Below, in pieces: positions 46,590 through 57,245 of a stretch of DNA of 64,000 bases. The stretch is from Periplaneta americana (Eukaryota; Arthropoda; Insecta; Blattodea; Blattidae). Within the stretch, counting starts at the first letter, position 1, and each line of letters starts with the position of its first letter. Location: NCBI RefSeq assembly GCF_040183065.1, contig NC_091126.1:145974204-146038203 (forward strand). The letters run 5' to 3'. The notes below the pieces were generated by a model. It was not told where the DNA came from, made no database searches, and saw only the letters and a list, made by a program, of their open reading frames with translations. The position numbers and the translations under genes were made by a program.

Positions 46590-47374
46590 AAGACCTGCCC
46601 TTGGACAGAACACAATGAATGAAGAATGAATGAAATTTAACATAACACTTCATTATTTTTTTACTATTCTTTACAAAATACTAATTACTAATATTAATAA
46701 AATAAATATATCACTTTACTATTTTTTCTACTAAACTTAATGCAGCATGACACTTCATCACTTTCGGGCTGCTCTTGATGTAATATGACACTTCATTAAA
46801 TTTGTACTTGAATAATATTAAATCAATATAACACTTCATTACTATTTTTGCTGGTTTAAATGTAATGTAATACTACTTTATTTTTCTAACATTTTAATGT
46901 AATATAGCAATTAATTTTCTTCTAATATTAATGCACTATTACAATTCCTTACTTTCCTACTAATATTAATGTAATTTAACTCTGGATTACTTTACTGATA
47001 ATCTTAATGCACTTTGACACTTCATTACTTTTCTACCATTTCTAATGTAGTATAGTCACACTTCATTACTTTCCTACTAATATTAATGAAATGTAACAGT
47101 TCTGTGCTTTCACTTCACTGCTTTGGTACTATTCTTAGTGCAATATAACACTTAATTACTTTTCTACCATTTCTAATGTAGTATAGAGTCAAACTTCATT
47201 ACTTTACTACTAATATTAATGAAATGTAACAGTTCTCTGCTTTCACTTCACTGTTTTTGCAGTAACCTTAATGTAATATAACACTTCATTACTTTTTAGA
47301 CAATCTTAACTTAGTGGTACATTGTATGCTTTATTTGCTTACTATTTTATTAAATTGATTATTTTAAAGACGGT

Positions 47375-47560
47375 GTGTTAAATGCGTGGGAGAAATTGGT
47401 GATAGCGAGATTGAATTTGGGTACATGAGTCCGAGGATTCCCCATGGAATTACCTAACATTTGTCCTACAGTTGGAGAATTCCTCGGAATTAAACCCAAG
47501 CTGGAAATTAAAACGAGCATGACTTGTGCCCACGCCTGAGCTCAGTTTTGGACAACATTT
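47375..47560 (-). mobile_element. Diverged SINE, 28272 type
   Basis: Minus-strand relationship is visible in ATTGGTGATAGCGAGATTGA, CATGGAATTACCTAACATTT, GTTGGAGAATTCCTCGGA and TTAAACCCAAGCTGGAA, matching inverted body motifs of the 28272 SINE (TCACCAAT, CCAACCGTAAGG, TTGGGCTGATTACC). Head and tail are eroded. Confidence 0.6.
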
Positions 47561-48324
47561 CCTGTTAACTACTGTCTGGGAAATGAGACGGTGTCTTAGT
47601 TCTCAATCTTATATGGGACTCCCTTAATTTCTTTTAATTTTCTTTTGCAGCACTTCTTGCTTTGTTACAATTCGTAATGGATTATTGCACTTCTAAGCTA
47701 TCCTACTGTTAACCTATTTTTGGCACATTTTCCTTTCATATTAATGTAGCACTTCAATACTTCCTCGCTCTTCTTCTATTCATAAAATATTGCGAGAGCT
47801 TTCTTTTTTTATACTATTTCAAATATAATATAACAATTAGTAGTTTTTAAATATTATTATTAATTAACTGTAACACTTCTTTACTAAATAATTAATTATA
47901 ATGGCAGTGCAATGGCTTTAAGCCACATATTTAAAATAATTAGTTAAACTTTTTAATGTAGTTCAAACTTCCTTGATATTATAATACCCATTATGTAGGT
48001 ACTTCATTGTTTTTGCTGTTCTTAATGTGATGTAACATCGCTATCTCTTTCCATTTTTCTTGAGGTAAAGCAAACCCTATTTTGTTCTTTTACTACTATA
48101 ATGCATTGTAAGATTCGCATTTATGCTATTCCTGATTAAATGTAAAACTTCCCATTTCCTACTGTGTTTTATATAGGGTAAAATCTAAATATCGTCTTCG
48201 CAGACCAGAGCGTAATAGACTACGTCAAAACATACATAAATAAGATAGGAACCAATAATCTATCTTACAATTTTTCCCAATTGTCTAATGGGGCAAGTAT
48301 TATTTCCGTGGGTAACGCTTCTGT

Positions 48325-48939
48325 CTGGGAGCAACAGTAACAAACATAAATGATACTCGAAAGGAAATTAAACACAGAATAAATATGGGAAAAGCCTGTT
48401 ATTATTCGGTTGAGAAGGTTTTATCATCCAGTCTGTTGTCAAAAAATCTGAAAGTTAGAATTTATAAAACAATTATATTACCGGTTCTTCTTTATGGTTG
48501 TAAAACTTGGACGCTCACTTTGAGAGAGGAACATAGTTTAAGGGTGTCTGAGAATGAGGTGCTTAGGAAAATATTTGGAGCTAAGAGGGTTGAAGTTACA
48601 GGAGAATGGAGAAAGTTACACAACACAGAACCGCACGCATTGTATTCTTCACCTGACGTAATTAGGAACATTAAATCCAGACGTTTGAGATGGGCAGTGC
48701 ATGTAGCACGTATGGGCAAATCCAGAAATTCATACAGAGTGTTAGTTATGAGGCCGGGGGAAAGAAGACCTTTGGGGAGGCCGAGACGTAGATGGGAAGA
48801 TAATATTAAAATGGATTTGAGGGAGGTGAGATATGATGATAGAGATTGGATTAATCTTGCTCAGGATAGGGACGGATGGCGTTCTTATGCGAGGGCGGCA
48901 ATGAACCTCCGGGTTCCTTAAAAGCCAGTAGATAAGTAA
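48325..48939 (+). mobile_element. LINE-A insertion 1 of a tandem pair, 13-bp TSD
   Basis: 5'-truncated inside the palm-to-thumb region ([18 protein letters not shown]) and reaching the stop after MNLRVP, then AAAAGCCAGTAGATAAGTAA. The frame is open over its whole remaining length (48328-48921), including VLLYGCKTWTL and [18 protein letters not shown]. It is flanked by GTAACGCTTCTGT at 48312-48324 and 48940-48952. The clean frame suggests a fairly recent insertion. Confidence 0.93.
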
Positions 48940-48952
48940 GTAACGCTTCTGT

Positions 48953-49186
48953 AGCACGTTTGGGCGAATCCAGAAATGTATATAGAGTGTTAGTTGGGAG
49001 GCCGAACGGAAAAAGACCTTTGGGGAGTCCAAGACGTAGATGGGAGGATAATATAAAATGGATTTGAGAGAGGTGGGATATGATGGTAGAGATTGGATTA
49101 ATCTTGCTCAGAATAGAGACCGATGTCGGGCTTATATGAGGGTGGCAATGAACCTGCAGGTTCCTTAAAAGCCACAAGTAAGTACG
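48953..49186 (+). mobile_element. LINE-A insertion 2 of the tandem pair
   Basis: Begins AGCACGTTTGGGCGAATCCA (HVAR region), ends AACCTGCAGGTTCCTTAAAA and (AAGT)n. The frame is broken (a T is missing in AATAT(T)AAAATGG). It lies between GTAACGCTTCTGT at 48940-48952 and GTAACTCTTCTGT at 49187-49199. More diverged than its neighbour, so probably inserted first. Confidence 0.9.
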
Positions 49187-49199
49187 TAACTCTTCTGTA

Positions 49200-49350
49200 T
49201 GCACTGTTTTAAGCTCAGGCTGTAACTCCCACATATCCTCATCGAACATCTCGCACTTGCAAATTGCACTTTCGTCACTCCAAGCACCGCGTACACAGGT
49301 TTGCTAGGATTTAGTTCAACGCCGACAACGGGTGGGTCGCGCAGCACGCT
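49200..49350 (-). other. Coding-like minus-strand stretch next to the LINE-A pair
   Basis: GC-richer than the array around it. One minus frame reads CEMFDEDMWELQPELKTVHT and runs into the LINE target site. If both LINEs and the extra TSD copies are removed, the same frame continues into 48311-48250 (LPTEIILAPLDNWEKL) before a stop. A possible splice acceptor-like CAAG precedes it. No domain recognised; this could be an old transposon ORF, an exon, or coincidence. Confidence 0.3.
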
Positions 49351-50310
49351 TTGAAAACCGTGCTTGGCATACGCAATGTAACTATCACGTGCTTACCTTA
49401 CTTCACAATACGAAACAGATATGTATTGTAATATCAATTTGTACTAGGACACTGCACAGAGAACTCACTGTACAGTACTTGAAGACAAACCTGCTACAGT
49501 TATTTTCTTCTCAGTTGTTGCGCTGAAGTCAAGAAACCCAACCATTTCAGGGACAGATACAAGTCGCATACATCACATCGTTATTGTATTCTTGACATTT
49601 AACTCCAATTACTACTTGCTATCCAATTTGACTTCTAGGCAGTGCTGTCATGGTAATTTTTTTCTTGGCCATACGCCCCATCCCTTATTTTCTCCCTTGA
49701 AATATATTTTACTCTCCTCTCTCTAACACTCCGATTGTCATTTAATGATTTTTTAATATTAAAGAAGTAAAGAAATTGTTTTTTCTTTACATTTTAATTG
49801 TACAGCAAGCTTGATTTAAAGAATACACCATGTAGCCCCACTTTAGATGCATACTTGTCTCGATGAATCTTGGAGTGTGTATTTGCAGCACTTTTTCTTT
49901 TTCAACCATTACTTTATATAATTCTGGATTCCTGTGCTGCAGAGGTGGACAATTTTTGTTTATGAATATCAAACAAAATACATTAGGAACAGCAAGAGAT
50001 GATCTACTGTAAGGTCTGTACATGTCTCCCCGTAGAAAACTTAGGCACTCATATGCTGTTTGGCTCCATACAGACAAAATTTTCTTTTCCCCATACGATT
50101 AAGTAAACAAATTGTAGATTCCCATATGATGTATGGTCCATTGTGGCCTCCATGATAGCACTGCTTCTAAGTATTGTCTCTAATATCTCCATAACTGATC
50201 ATCATAACATCACGGTTCCTATCTCGAATTTCATCGACATAGTATCCTCTATAAGGCCCATTCTTCAAAGATGGCATTTAGTATTCACTCTGTGCAATTA
50301 TTACTTCATT
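49350..50310. other. Unassigned region
   Basis: Contains a minus frame of 96 codons at 49787-50077 (RNPELYKVMVEKEKVLQIHT) that I cannot assign. No element ends. Confidence 0.3.
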
Positions 50311-50933
50311 TATTTTGTAATATTTGTATTGTAATGTAGCATTTTCTTGTTTCCATACTATTTTGATTGTAATGTAGGCCTAACAGAATTTTTATTTTAT
50401 ACGAGGTATTCTTAATGTAATGTAAAACTTCCTTGCTTTTATACTATTGTTAATGTAAAGCAGCACTACTTTTTTCTCTACTTTTCATTGCATATTGTAG
50501 CATGTGGTCCTTTTCTACAATTCGTACCCTGTAATATACTGCAACATTTCTTTGTTTCTCTATTGTTCATAATATATTATATTACTAGCTTGTTCTTGTA
50601 TTGTTATTAATGTAGCTAAATTAAAACGTAATTACTTTTCTAGCATTCCGAATGTATTGTGTCATTTAACTGCTCTTCATTTTTCTTTCATAATAATGTA
50701 CAACTTTCGTGGTTTTCTCTACTAGCCATAATGTACTGTATTACAGCACTTAGTTGTTTGCGTAGCAAATCGTTGCATTCTTAATATTCTGAACAGTATA
50801 CCACAATACATTCAGAATATAAAGAAAGCAATGATTTACTACATTATGAAAGGCATTACAGACGAACAAGTGCCGTAATATATTATGGGTAGTAGAGAAA
50901 AAAACGGCTTATTACAATATAGAAGTGGAAAAA

Positions 50934-50997
50934 GAAGGAATTAATACGTGGCTAAGGTTTTGCGACAGAAAAGTCTTAACTTTTTCCTGAAAACTCA
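50934..50997 (+). mobile_element. 3' fragment of the 53.8-kb SINE type
   Basis: GAAGGAATTAATACGTGGCT then AAGGTTTTGCGACAGAAAAG and TCTTAACTTTTTCCTGAAAA match 53981-54043 closely. Confidence 0.8.
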
Positions 50998-50999
50998 TT

Positions 51000-51685
51000 T
51001 TAGCCATCAACTATAACGGCTTTGTGAGGCACCTGCTCTACTGCTTCATAGATTTTCTATTGCTCTCTTTTCTGTGGCGTACCGATCTCTCAAAACGCTT
51101 CGTTCTGGACTGGCAAATGGAAATTGCAACATAATGCTCTATATTCTCTTTAGACAGTACAGTCCCTATAATATAGCAGAAATTATTAGATTCAAGATAA
51201 AACCTCACGAAGATAACTTCAATGCATGCACAACACGCAAAACATTTTACAGGCGATTCAAAATGGTTAATATGTGTAATATTTACCGTCATATTTTAAG
51301 CTAGCTGCTATTGGATGTGAATCTTATTGTTTTGTTTCTTGTACCATATACAGTAGACGTAAAGCTATTTTCCTAATAAATAAATATCAAAGGAAGCCAC
51401 TGTGTCCGTAGTGTTTGTCTTCTTCAACGCAATTCTATACTCTCGACCTCCGTCACCGCATTACACCTGTCTTGTGATTGGCTTCGTTTTTACGTGAATA
51501 TAAATGTTTAGAGCTTTTAATTTTGCGGCAGTTTGTAGCATGTGAATATGTTGTGAATGGTTGCATTGCAATAGCATGGCTTCTAGCTTTCGTGTCAACG
51601 GTAAATCTACGTTAGAGATCGCATTTTGAATGGAGACTTATTGTAGTTGTAGTTGGCTGGAACCGGGGACAGGCAATTGCTGCCA
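51000..51685. other. No gene seen
   Basis: Two antiparallel short frames at 51038-51304 overlap and are unrecognised. An ATG followed by a weak donor (CAACGGTAAAT near 51596) is not convincing as an exon. Confidence 0.35.
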
Positions 51686-52410
51686 GCGGCCAGTTTTATA
51701 CGTCAGTTGCGTCCCTATATTTTTGGATCAAGCAGCAGTTGCGTCCTTTCCCATTTTACAAACTTAGGATTGGGTGTAACTTCACCAATTTAAACGTTAC
51801 AGGTAAGTTAAAAATGTTGTTTGTGACATCTTGACCGTACAATATTGGTAGTGTCATTTTTCACCATAAAATGTATTAAAATTCATGAGTTGCATTTTCA
51901 CCGTAAAATTACAATCGTATTGGTTGAAACCTAAATGATAGATTACGGATGAAATCTAATCTTGTTATATCATCTTGCTGCATATCAATCATGTTTTTTT
52001 TACGAATGAAAGCTTCTTTCTCCCTCCTTGGCTGTTTAAATGGCAGAGCTCTATCAGTACGTAGTTTTAAGTATGTTTCGCTTTGTATTTCTTTTAAAAC
52101 TAGTATAAAATGGTTAATGTTTTGGGTGAGCAGTATAAAATAAAAGACTATTAAGTTTTGAATGAAATTACTCGCAGATATTAGTCATCATTTTTTTGCT
52201 GCAGATTCTGCCTATAATGTTGATTAACACTTGGTCTGATTTGTTATGGTTGTGTTCTTGATTACTTTCAATGATTTAATTTTTAACATTTAACTTTATG
52301 AAACATTTAAAAGATTTCATGCAGCATGCCCAACGTGAAATATTGTTATGTGGATCGTTGTGATGTCTAAATTTGAATCCATCGATCACAAATAAAGGTG
52401 CATAACTCTT

Positions 52411-52642
52411 AAGCCTTGGTTTTTCTGAACCGACGCATGCGAGTTGCGAGGTGTGAGGCCCACCTCTCACAAATCCGGACTATATGAGAGATAGTGAGTG
52501 GCTTCTATAGCTGCGAGGTACGCAGACCTCGCACCTCGCAGTTATAGAAACCACTCACTATTTTTCGTGTAGTCCGGATTTGTGGGAAGCGGGCCTTACA
52601 CCTCGCAACTCGCATGCGTCGGTTCAGAAAAACCAAAGCTTT
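52411..52642. mobile_element. Long palindromic MITE, ~232 bp
   Basis: TTGGTTTTTCTGAACCGACG, CATGCGAGTTGCGAGGTGT and ATCCGGACTA from the left recur inverted from the right with few mismatches. The centre is GCGAGGTACGCAGACCTCGC. Almost the whole unit can fold on itself. Confidence 0.88.
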
Positions 52643-52680
52643 ACGTGTTTTCAATTTAACCTTTACATTGTAGTAGGCCT

Positions 52681-52778
52681 AGAACGCGTTCTGTACAGTG
52701 CTTGGTTTTGTCTTGTCGTAGAACGCGTTCTATATAGTGCTTGGTTTTGTCTTATCTTGTCGCAGAACGCGTCCTTGG
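52681..52778. repeat. ~43-bp tandem duplication
   Basis: AGAACGCGTTCT followed by ATAGTGCTTGGTTTTGTCTT occurs twice, with a third partial AGAACGCGTCC. Each unit carries the palindrome AACGCGTT. Confidence 0.9.
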
Positions 52779-52944
52779 ACTATATTAGTTTTAAGAAGGT
52801 AACATAACATCCTAAACCGGTAGGTAGTTGTGGACGCAACTGAAGTATGTATTTCAAAATCCCCGGACGCAACTGACGTACATATTTTTAAAACTCCGGA
52901 CGCAACTGACGTAATAATTTTTCGTCAACATATTTACGAGGACG

Positions 52945-53697
52945 AGAATTTGAGGAAGAAGCGAGAAAGCTTGGTTTGGAAATAAATGAAAGAAAAACCA
53001 AGTATATGAAAACATCCAGAAGAGAGATACAAATGCAGGACAATGTGGTCTTTCATCACCATAATTTTGAAAATTGTACAGGTTTTAAATATTTAGGTAC
53101 AATGATTACAAACAATAATGATATATCCTCAGAAATAAAGACAAGAATAATGACCGGTAATAGGTGCCTGTTTGGGCTTGGAAAACTATTTAAACTCAGT
53201 TCATTATCCAGATCTGCAAAGAAAATAATTTATAAAATTATTCTAAGACCAGTGGTTCCATATGCTAGCGAAGCTTGGGTTTTAACAATAAATAACGAAA
53301 ATATGCTAGCAGTTTGGGAAAGAAAAGTTCTGAGAAAGATATATGGTCCCCATTTTGAAAATGATCAGTTTAGAAATAGAACAAATAAAGAACTAATGGA
53401 ACTGTATGGAGAACCGAGTATAGTTTCCTTCATTAAGAAAGGCAGACTTAGATGGTTGGGACATCTTGAACGTATGCCAGAGGGCCGATTACCTAAACGG
53501 GCATTATATGGACACCCAGAAGGATTAAGGAAGAGAGGAAGACCAAGGCTGAAGTGGCTTCAGGATGTGGAGGATGATCTGCGGAGAGTTGGATGCAAGA
53601 GATGGAGACAACGGGCTCAAGATAGAGATGAATGGTTTCTACTGATTAAGGAAGCCAAGGCCCTTCATGGGCTGTAGTGTTAATAATGAATGAATGA
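52945..53697 (+). pseudogene. LINE-D reverse transcriptase C-terminal fragment with 13-bp TSD
   Basis: An open frame from the truncation point reads EFEEEARKLGLEINERKTKY, then GFKYLGTMITNNND, VVPYASEAWVL, RKVLRKIYGP, GRLRWLGHLERMPEGRLPKR and GRPRLKWLQDVEDDLRRVG, and stops after ALHGL at 53677. The tail is (AATG)n. ATTTACGAGGACG lies at 52932-52944 and again at 53698-53710. The order of motifs parallels LINE-A and LINE-C, but the sequence is distinct. The frame is intact apart from the 5' truncation, so it is young relative to the repeat array it interrupts. Confidence 0.92.
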
Positions 53698-53814
53698 ATT
53701 TACGAGGACGCAACTGACACTTCCCCGCTGGGACACTGAAAAATGTGTTTGCCGTGTTCACAAATTCTTCGAACGTGGTGAATGGAGGATGAAACCATGT
53801 TATTAAAATGGCAA

Positions 53815-54043
53815 CCCGCCTCTGTAGCTCAATTGGCAGAGCGCTTTTTTTACGACGACCACGTACCCCTAGTTCAAATTTCGGTGACGGCAAAGTTATT
53901 TGTGGTGAGCAAAGCCAAATTTGTGAGGTATTTTCTGAGGGCTCACCGTTTATCCCACGACATATCACAGTTCAGTACGGGAAGGAATTAATATGTGGCT
54001 AAGATTCTGCGACAAAAAAGTCTTGATTTTTTCCTGAAAACCC
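53815..54043 (+). mobile_element. tRNA-derived SINE, fourth head type
   Basis: CCTCTGTAGCTCAATTGGCA then GAGCGC is a clear A-box head; TAGTTCAAATTTCGG is a decayed B box. The body ends AGGAATTAATATGTGGCTAA and GATTCTGCGACAAAAAAGTC. A 3' fragment of the same family lies at 50934. Its 3' end differs from the GCGTCGTTAAATAA group. Confidence 0.82.
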
Positions 54044-54044
54044 A

Positions 54045-55597
54045 AAACCATATCCGTCTCAAAAAATAGAGCACTACTTCTATTTGCATGACGCTGAATC
54101 GTTCGTCCGCCGTAGTGAATGTTCCTCACGGTTAGTCCAAGGATAAGCAGATGGCACTCACGGCGAATTCTAGTCCATTCTAAGATCTGCATAAGATGTT
54201 TCGGATCCCGCAGGATCGCACTTTCCTGATGGGAATGTGAAAACTCATGCAAATCTATGGGGTTTGGTATATTATCACCAAAGATACAGTATGCGGACTA
54301 ATAACTAGAAAGGAACGCGTGTGCAGGGGGTGTTGAGGCTGGCTTAGCAGGGCAACACGGTCAATATGCAATCCATTTCATCACGGGTGCACAAAATGTT
54401 TAAGCTTAAGTGCTTAGAGATGCCCAATAAGCACCTGTACCTGTGTGAGTGAGAGCAGTTCCTGTCACCTAACCTAACCTACAATACAAATATTTTTTAT
54501 TGTTAACCTCACGCGTTTTAGCATGAAGACATCTCCGCCTCTGTCCACATTAGGCGATTATGAAGAATCAGTACTGCCAATACAAAAGTCAAAATGTCGC
54601 TACGCCCCTGACGAAATTTCTCTACGGTCCGCTACACAAGTAAAAATGATGTGCAAAACAACCAAATCTTTTTTTTTCATTGTGAGATCTGCTGTCTTTT
54701 TTTTTTTTACTGGAAGTGGATCCTGAAAGTATACGTTACGATATTTTAACTCCATTCGTGACGTCGTCGTCGCTATTGTTGACTGTGTTTATTTATAGTA
54801 GGCCTCCTTGTTACGCAATAAATTGTATTAAAATTGGGCGGAATTGTTTAAATGGCTTCAGGTAAAAGTATAAAAGTATTGCAACGCAGTAACTGAAGAA
54901 CGAAGCTTTTTTTCATCGGACGAAGTTAATTTAATCATGTTTATTTCTTTCAAACTGGTACAGACTCAAACAAATTTTGAGCTACTTGAATTTTCCAAGT
55001 TCCAGTTATAACATACTGTTTATGCTCGATGCTTACTGAGCATGCTTAGTATGTTATAATTGGTATTTGAAATATTCAGGTGATCCAAATTTTGTTTCAG
55101 GTTCTGTACATACTTCCACTAAATTATTGATACGATCATCAGTAATTGGGTAAGACAAGCAGCTATTGTTTTTGGTTGGTAAATCAAACTTCACTCTTAG
55201 GTCACTAAGGTTTCGGGATTTTAAGCAATTTCTCTTTCTTGTTATTTTTTATAACCCATCATAAAAATCTCTTTCTATTTCTGCGTTTGTATGAGACAAT
55301 GCTAGCAACAGTTAGCTAACATTGTCAGGTCTGAAAAAAAAAACGTACTCACGTTTTTAACCCTTTTCCTACAGAAAATATAAAAAAGGGTTGAAATGTA
55401 AAAGTAGATACGTTTTCGCCGTGCCTTCTCACCAGGATCAAATTCAGCTCGGAATTCCGGTATAGTTGGCAGCACCGTGAAAAATTCTATTCTGTGATTG
55501 GGACATCCATTGGGTTGGATTCTGTTCACTTCTTACGAGAAGATGGCAAGTGTATGAAAATAGGCATGTTTATCCTACAAGTCATATATCTTTGAAA
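54045..55597. other. No gene seen; one hairpin inside
   Basis: Mixed composition. CCTAACCTAACCTA at 54470 is short and telomere-like only by chance. The hairpin at 54957-55112 is listed separately. Frames at 53965-54252, 54523 and 55302 are unrecognised. Confidence 0.4.
54957..55112. repeat. ~156-bp imperfect hairpin
   Basis: GGTACAGACTCAAACAAATT, GAGCTACTTGAATTTTCC and CAGTTATAACATAC pair with GTATGTTATAATTGG, ATATTCAGGTGATCC and AAATTTTGTTTCAGGTTCTG read inversely, around a GCTTACTGAGCATGC loop. It resembles a small MITE or a hairpin RNA precursor. Confidence 0.7.
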
Positions 55598-56418
55598 ACT
55601 AGGACGTGAATATATTAGGAGCAAATCCACAAACGATTAGGGAAAACACAGGAATTTTACTTGAAGCAAGTAAAGAGATAGGTTTGGAAGTAAATCCCGA
55701 AAAGACAAAGTATATGATTATGTCTCGTGACGAGAATATTGTACGAAATGGAAATGTAAAAATTGGAAATTTATCTTTTGAAGAGGTGGAAAAATTCAAA
55801 TACCTGGGAGTAGCAGTAACAAATATAAATGATACTCGGGAGGAAATTAAACACAGAATAAATATAGGAAATGCTTGTTATTATCCGGTTGAGAAGTTTT
55901 TATTATCCAGTCTGCTGTCAAAAAATCTGAAAGTTAGAATTTATAAAACAGTTATATTACCGGTTGTTCTTTATGGTTGTGAAACTTGCACTCTCACTTT
56001 GAGAGAGGAACATAGGTTAAGGGTGTTTGAGAATGAGGTGCTTAGGAAAATATTTGGGTCTAAGAGGGATGAAGTTACAGGAGAATGGAGAGTTACACAA
56101 CACAGAACTGCACGCATTGTATTCTTCACCTGACATTATTAGGAACATTAAATCCAGACGTTTGAGATGGGCAGGGCATGTAGCACGTATGGGCGAATCC
56201 AGAAATGCATATAGAGTGTTATTTGGGAGGCCGGAGGGGAAAAAGACCTTTGGGGAGGCCGAGGCGTAGATGGGAAGATAATATAAAATGGATTTGAAGG
56301 AGGTGGGATATGATTATAGAGACTGGATTAATCTTGCACAGGACAGAGACCAATGGCAGGCTTATGTGAGGGCGGCAATGAACCTCCGGGTTCCTTAAAA
56401 GCCAGTAAGTAAGTAAGA
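55598..56418 (+). pseudogene. LINE-A copy, 5'-truncated and frameshifted
   Basis: Starts inside the active-site block (GACGTGAATATATTAGGAG gives DVNILG; the YAD part is lost), then [46 protein letters not shown] and VLYGCETCTL. A 2-bp loss near 56092 shifts the frame; the next frame carries [20 protein letters not shown] further G gain near 56236 and a T loss near 56284 follow, before MNLRVP and (AAGT)n. No TSD found. Confidence 0.92.
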
Positions 56419-57245
56419 ATAAATGAGCTTCCAGACGAGGTAAAATATTATTTACCAAAATTTTGAAGAAATCTGATATTTGTAGAGACGATGTATACCT
56501 TAACTAAAAGTAGTATTTACATAAATATTGCATTTCAATTTGATATGTCTTTTCAGTAACTAAAATAAATTGTGTTATGTAGAATTTTAGGTAGCTGTTT
56601 CCTTGAAGCTGGTGTTTTATTTATTGTAAGTGGTTTTAGGAAAGGCTAGTTGGTGAGACAATTAGCATACCTGATTCAGCCTGCCGAACTAGATTGGTTG
56701 AAATTTAAACTATCTACATTTTCAGTCGTAATTATTACATTAAGCAGTTAGGTGTACTGTGTGTTTATTGGGGTAGTTTTCAGTGTTACTTTTGTTTAGC
56801 AAATGTAATAATCTTGTTTACTAAAATAGTTAAAGCATATCGAGTAAATATAAATATTTCAGTGTATGATGACAAAACAACAGACAAGGTTTACCCTTCT
56901 TAAATAGAAAAGGCGTAAGTATTGAGGAGTCAATGGAAAGTGCATCCGTTGCATTTAATGAAGAAAATTCTGAACCGCCTTTAAGTGAAAATGTTATCTG
57001 TGAACACTAATTCCACCTGTGTTACTTTCATGTAGTACTGTTAGTGGTGAGTCAATGAATAAAACGGTTGGACTTAAAATCAGACATAAAAAAGGTGGAA
57101 AATTAAATATGACTGGAAATTTAATGTACATGTATGTATTCATATCCATGTGTTATTTGTTAGGTGTTTTTAAGACGGTATGTTACGCCGAAAATGTTCA
57201 ACACCTTGAAATAATGTTGAAAATATTCAAATATTTTGTAAAATA

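Larger units (their letters stand above)
44360..50830. repeat. Diffuse ~40-bp minisatellite, split by later insertions
   Basis: The motif TTCTTAATGTAATGTAACAC followed by TTCATTACTTTTCTACTA recurs with much variation at 44363-44680, 44990-45390, 46621-47330, 47630-48175 and 50310-50830. The intervening blocks are LINE-B, a SINE, two LINE-A copies and unassigned sequence. I read this as one old array broken up by insertions. Confidence 0.7.
51690..53735. mobile_element. Candidate TIR element with GTCAGTTGCGTCC subterminal repeats
   Basis: Left part (51690-51760): CCAGCGGCCAG, then GTCAGTTGCGTCC and a second CAGTTGCGTCC. Right part (52833-53735): four inverse copies, GGACGCAACTGA, spaced about 33 bp before interruption by LINE-D, with CCCGCTGGG at the end. 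CCAGCGG at both ends is the likely terminus. No 8-bp duplication or transposase was found, so the superfamily is open. It hosts a palindrome (52411), a 45-bp duplication (52681) and LINE-D. Confidence 0.5.

Noticed and set aside
51577..51606. ATG followed by GGTAAAT as a possible first exon
   Set aside because: Weak donor, no CpG-rich surroundings, no partner exon in phase.
54466..54482. CCTAACCTAACCTA, resembling insect telomere repeat
   Set aside because: Fewer than three units and no array; short matches like this are expected by chance.
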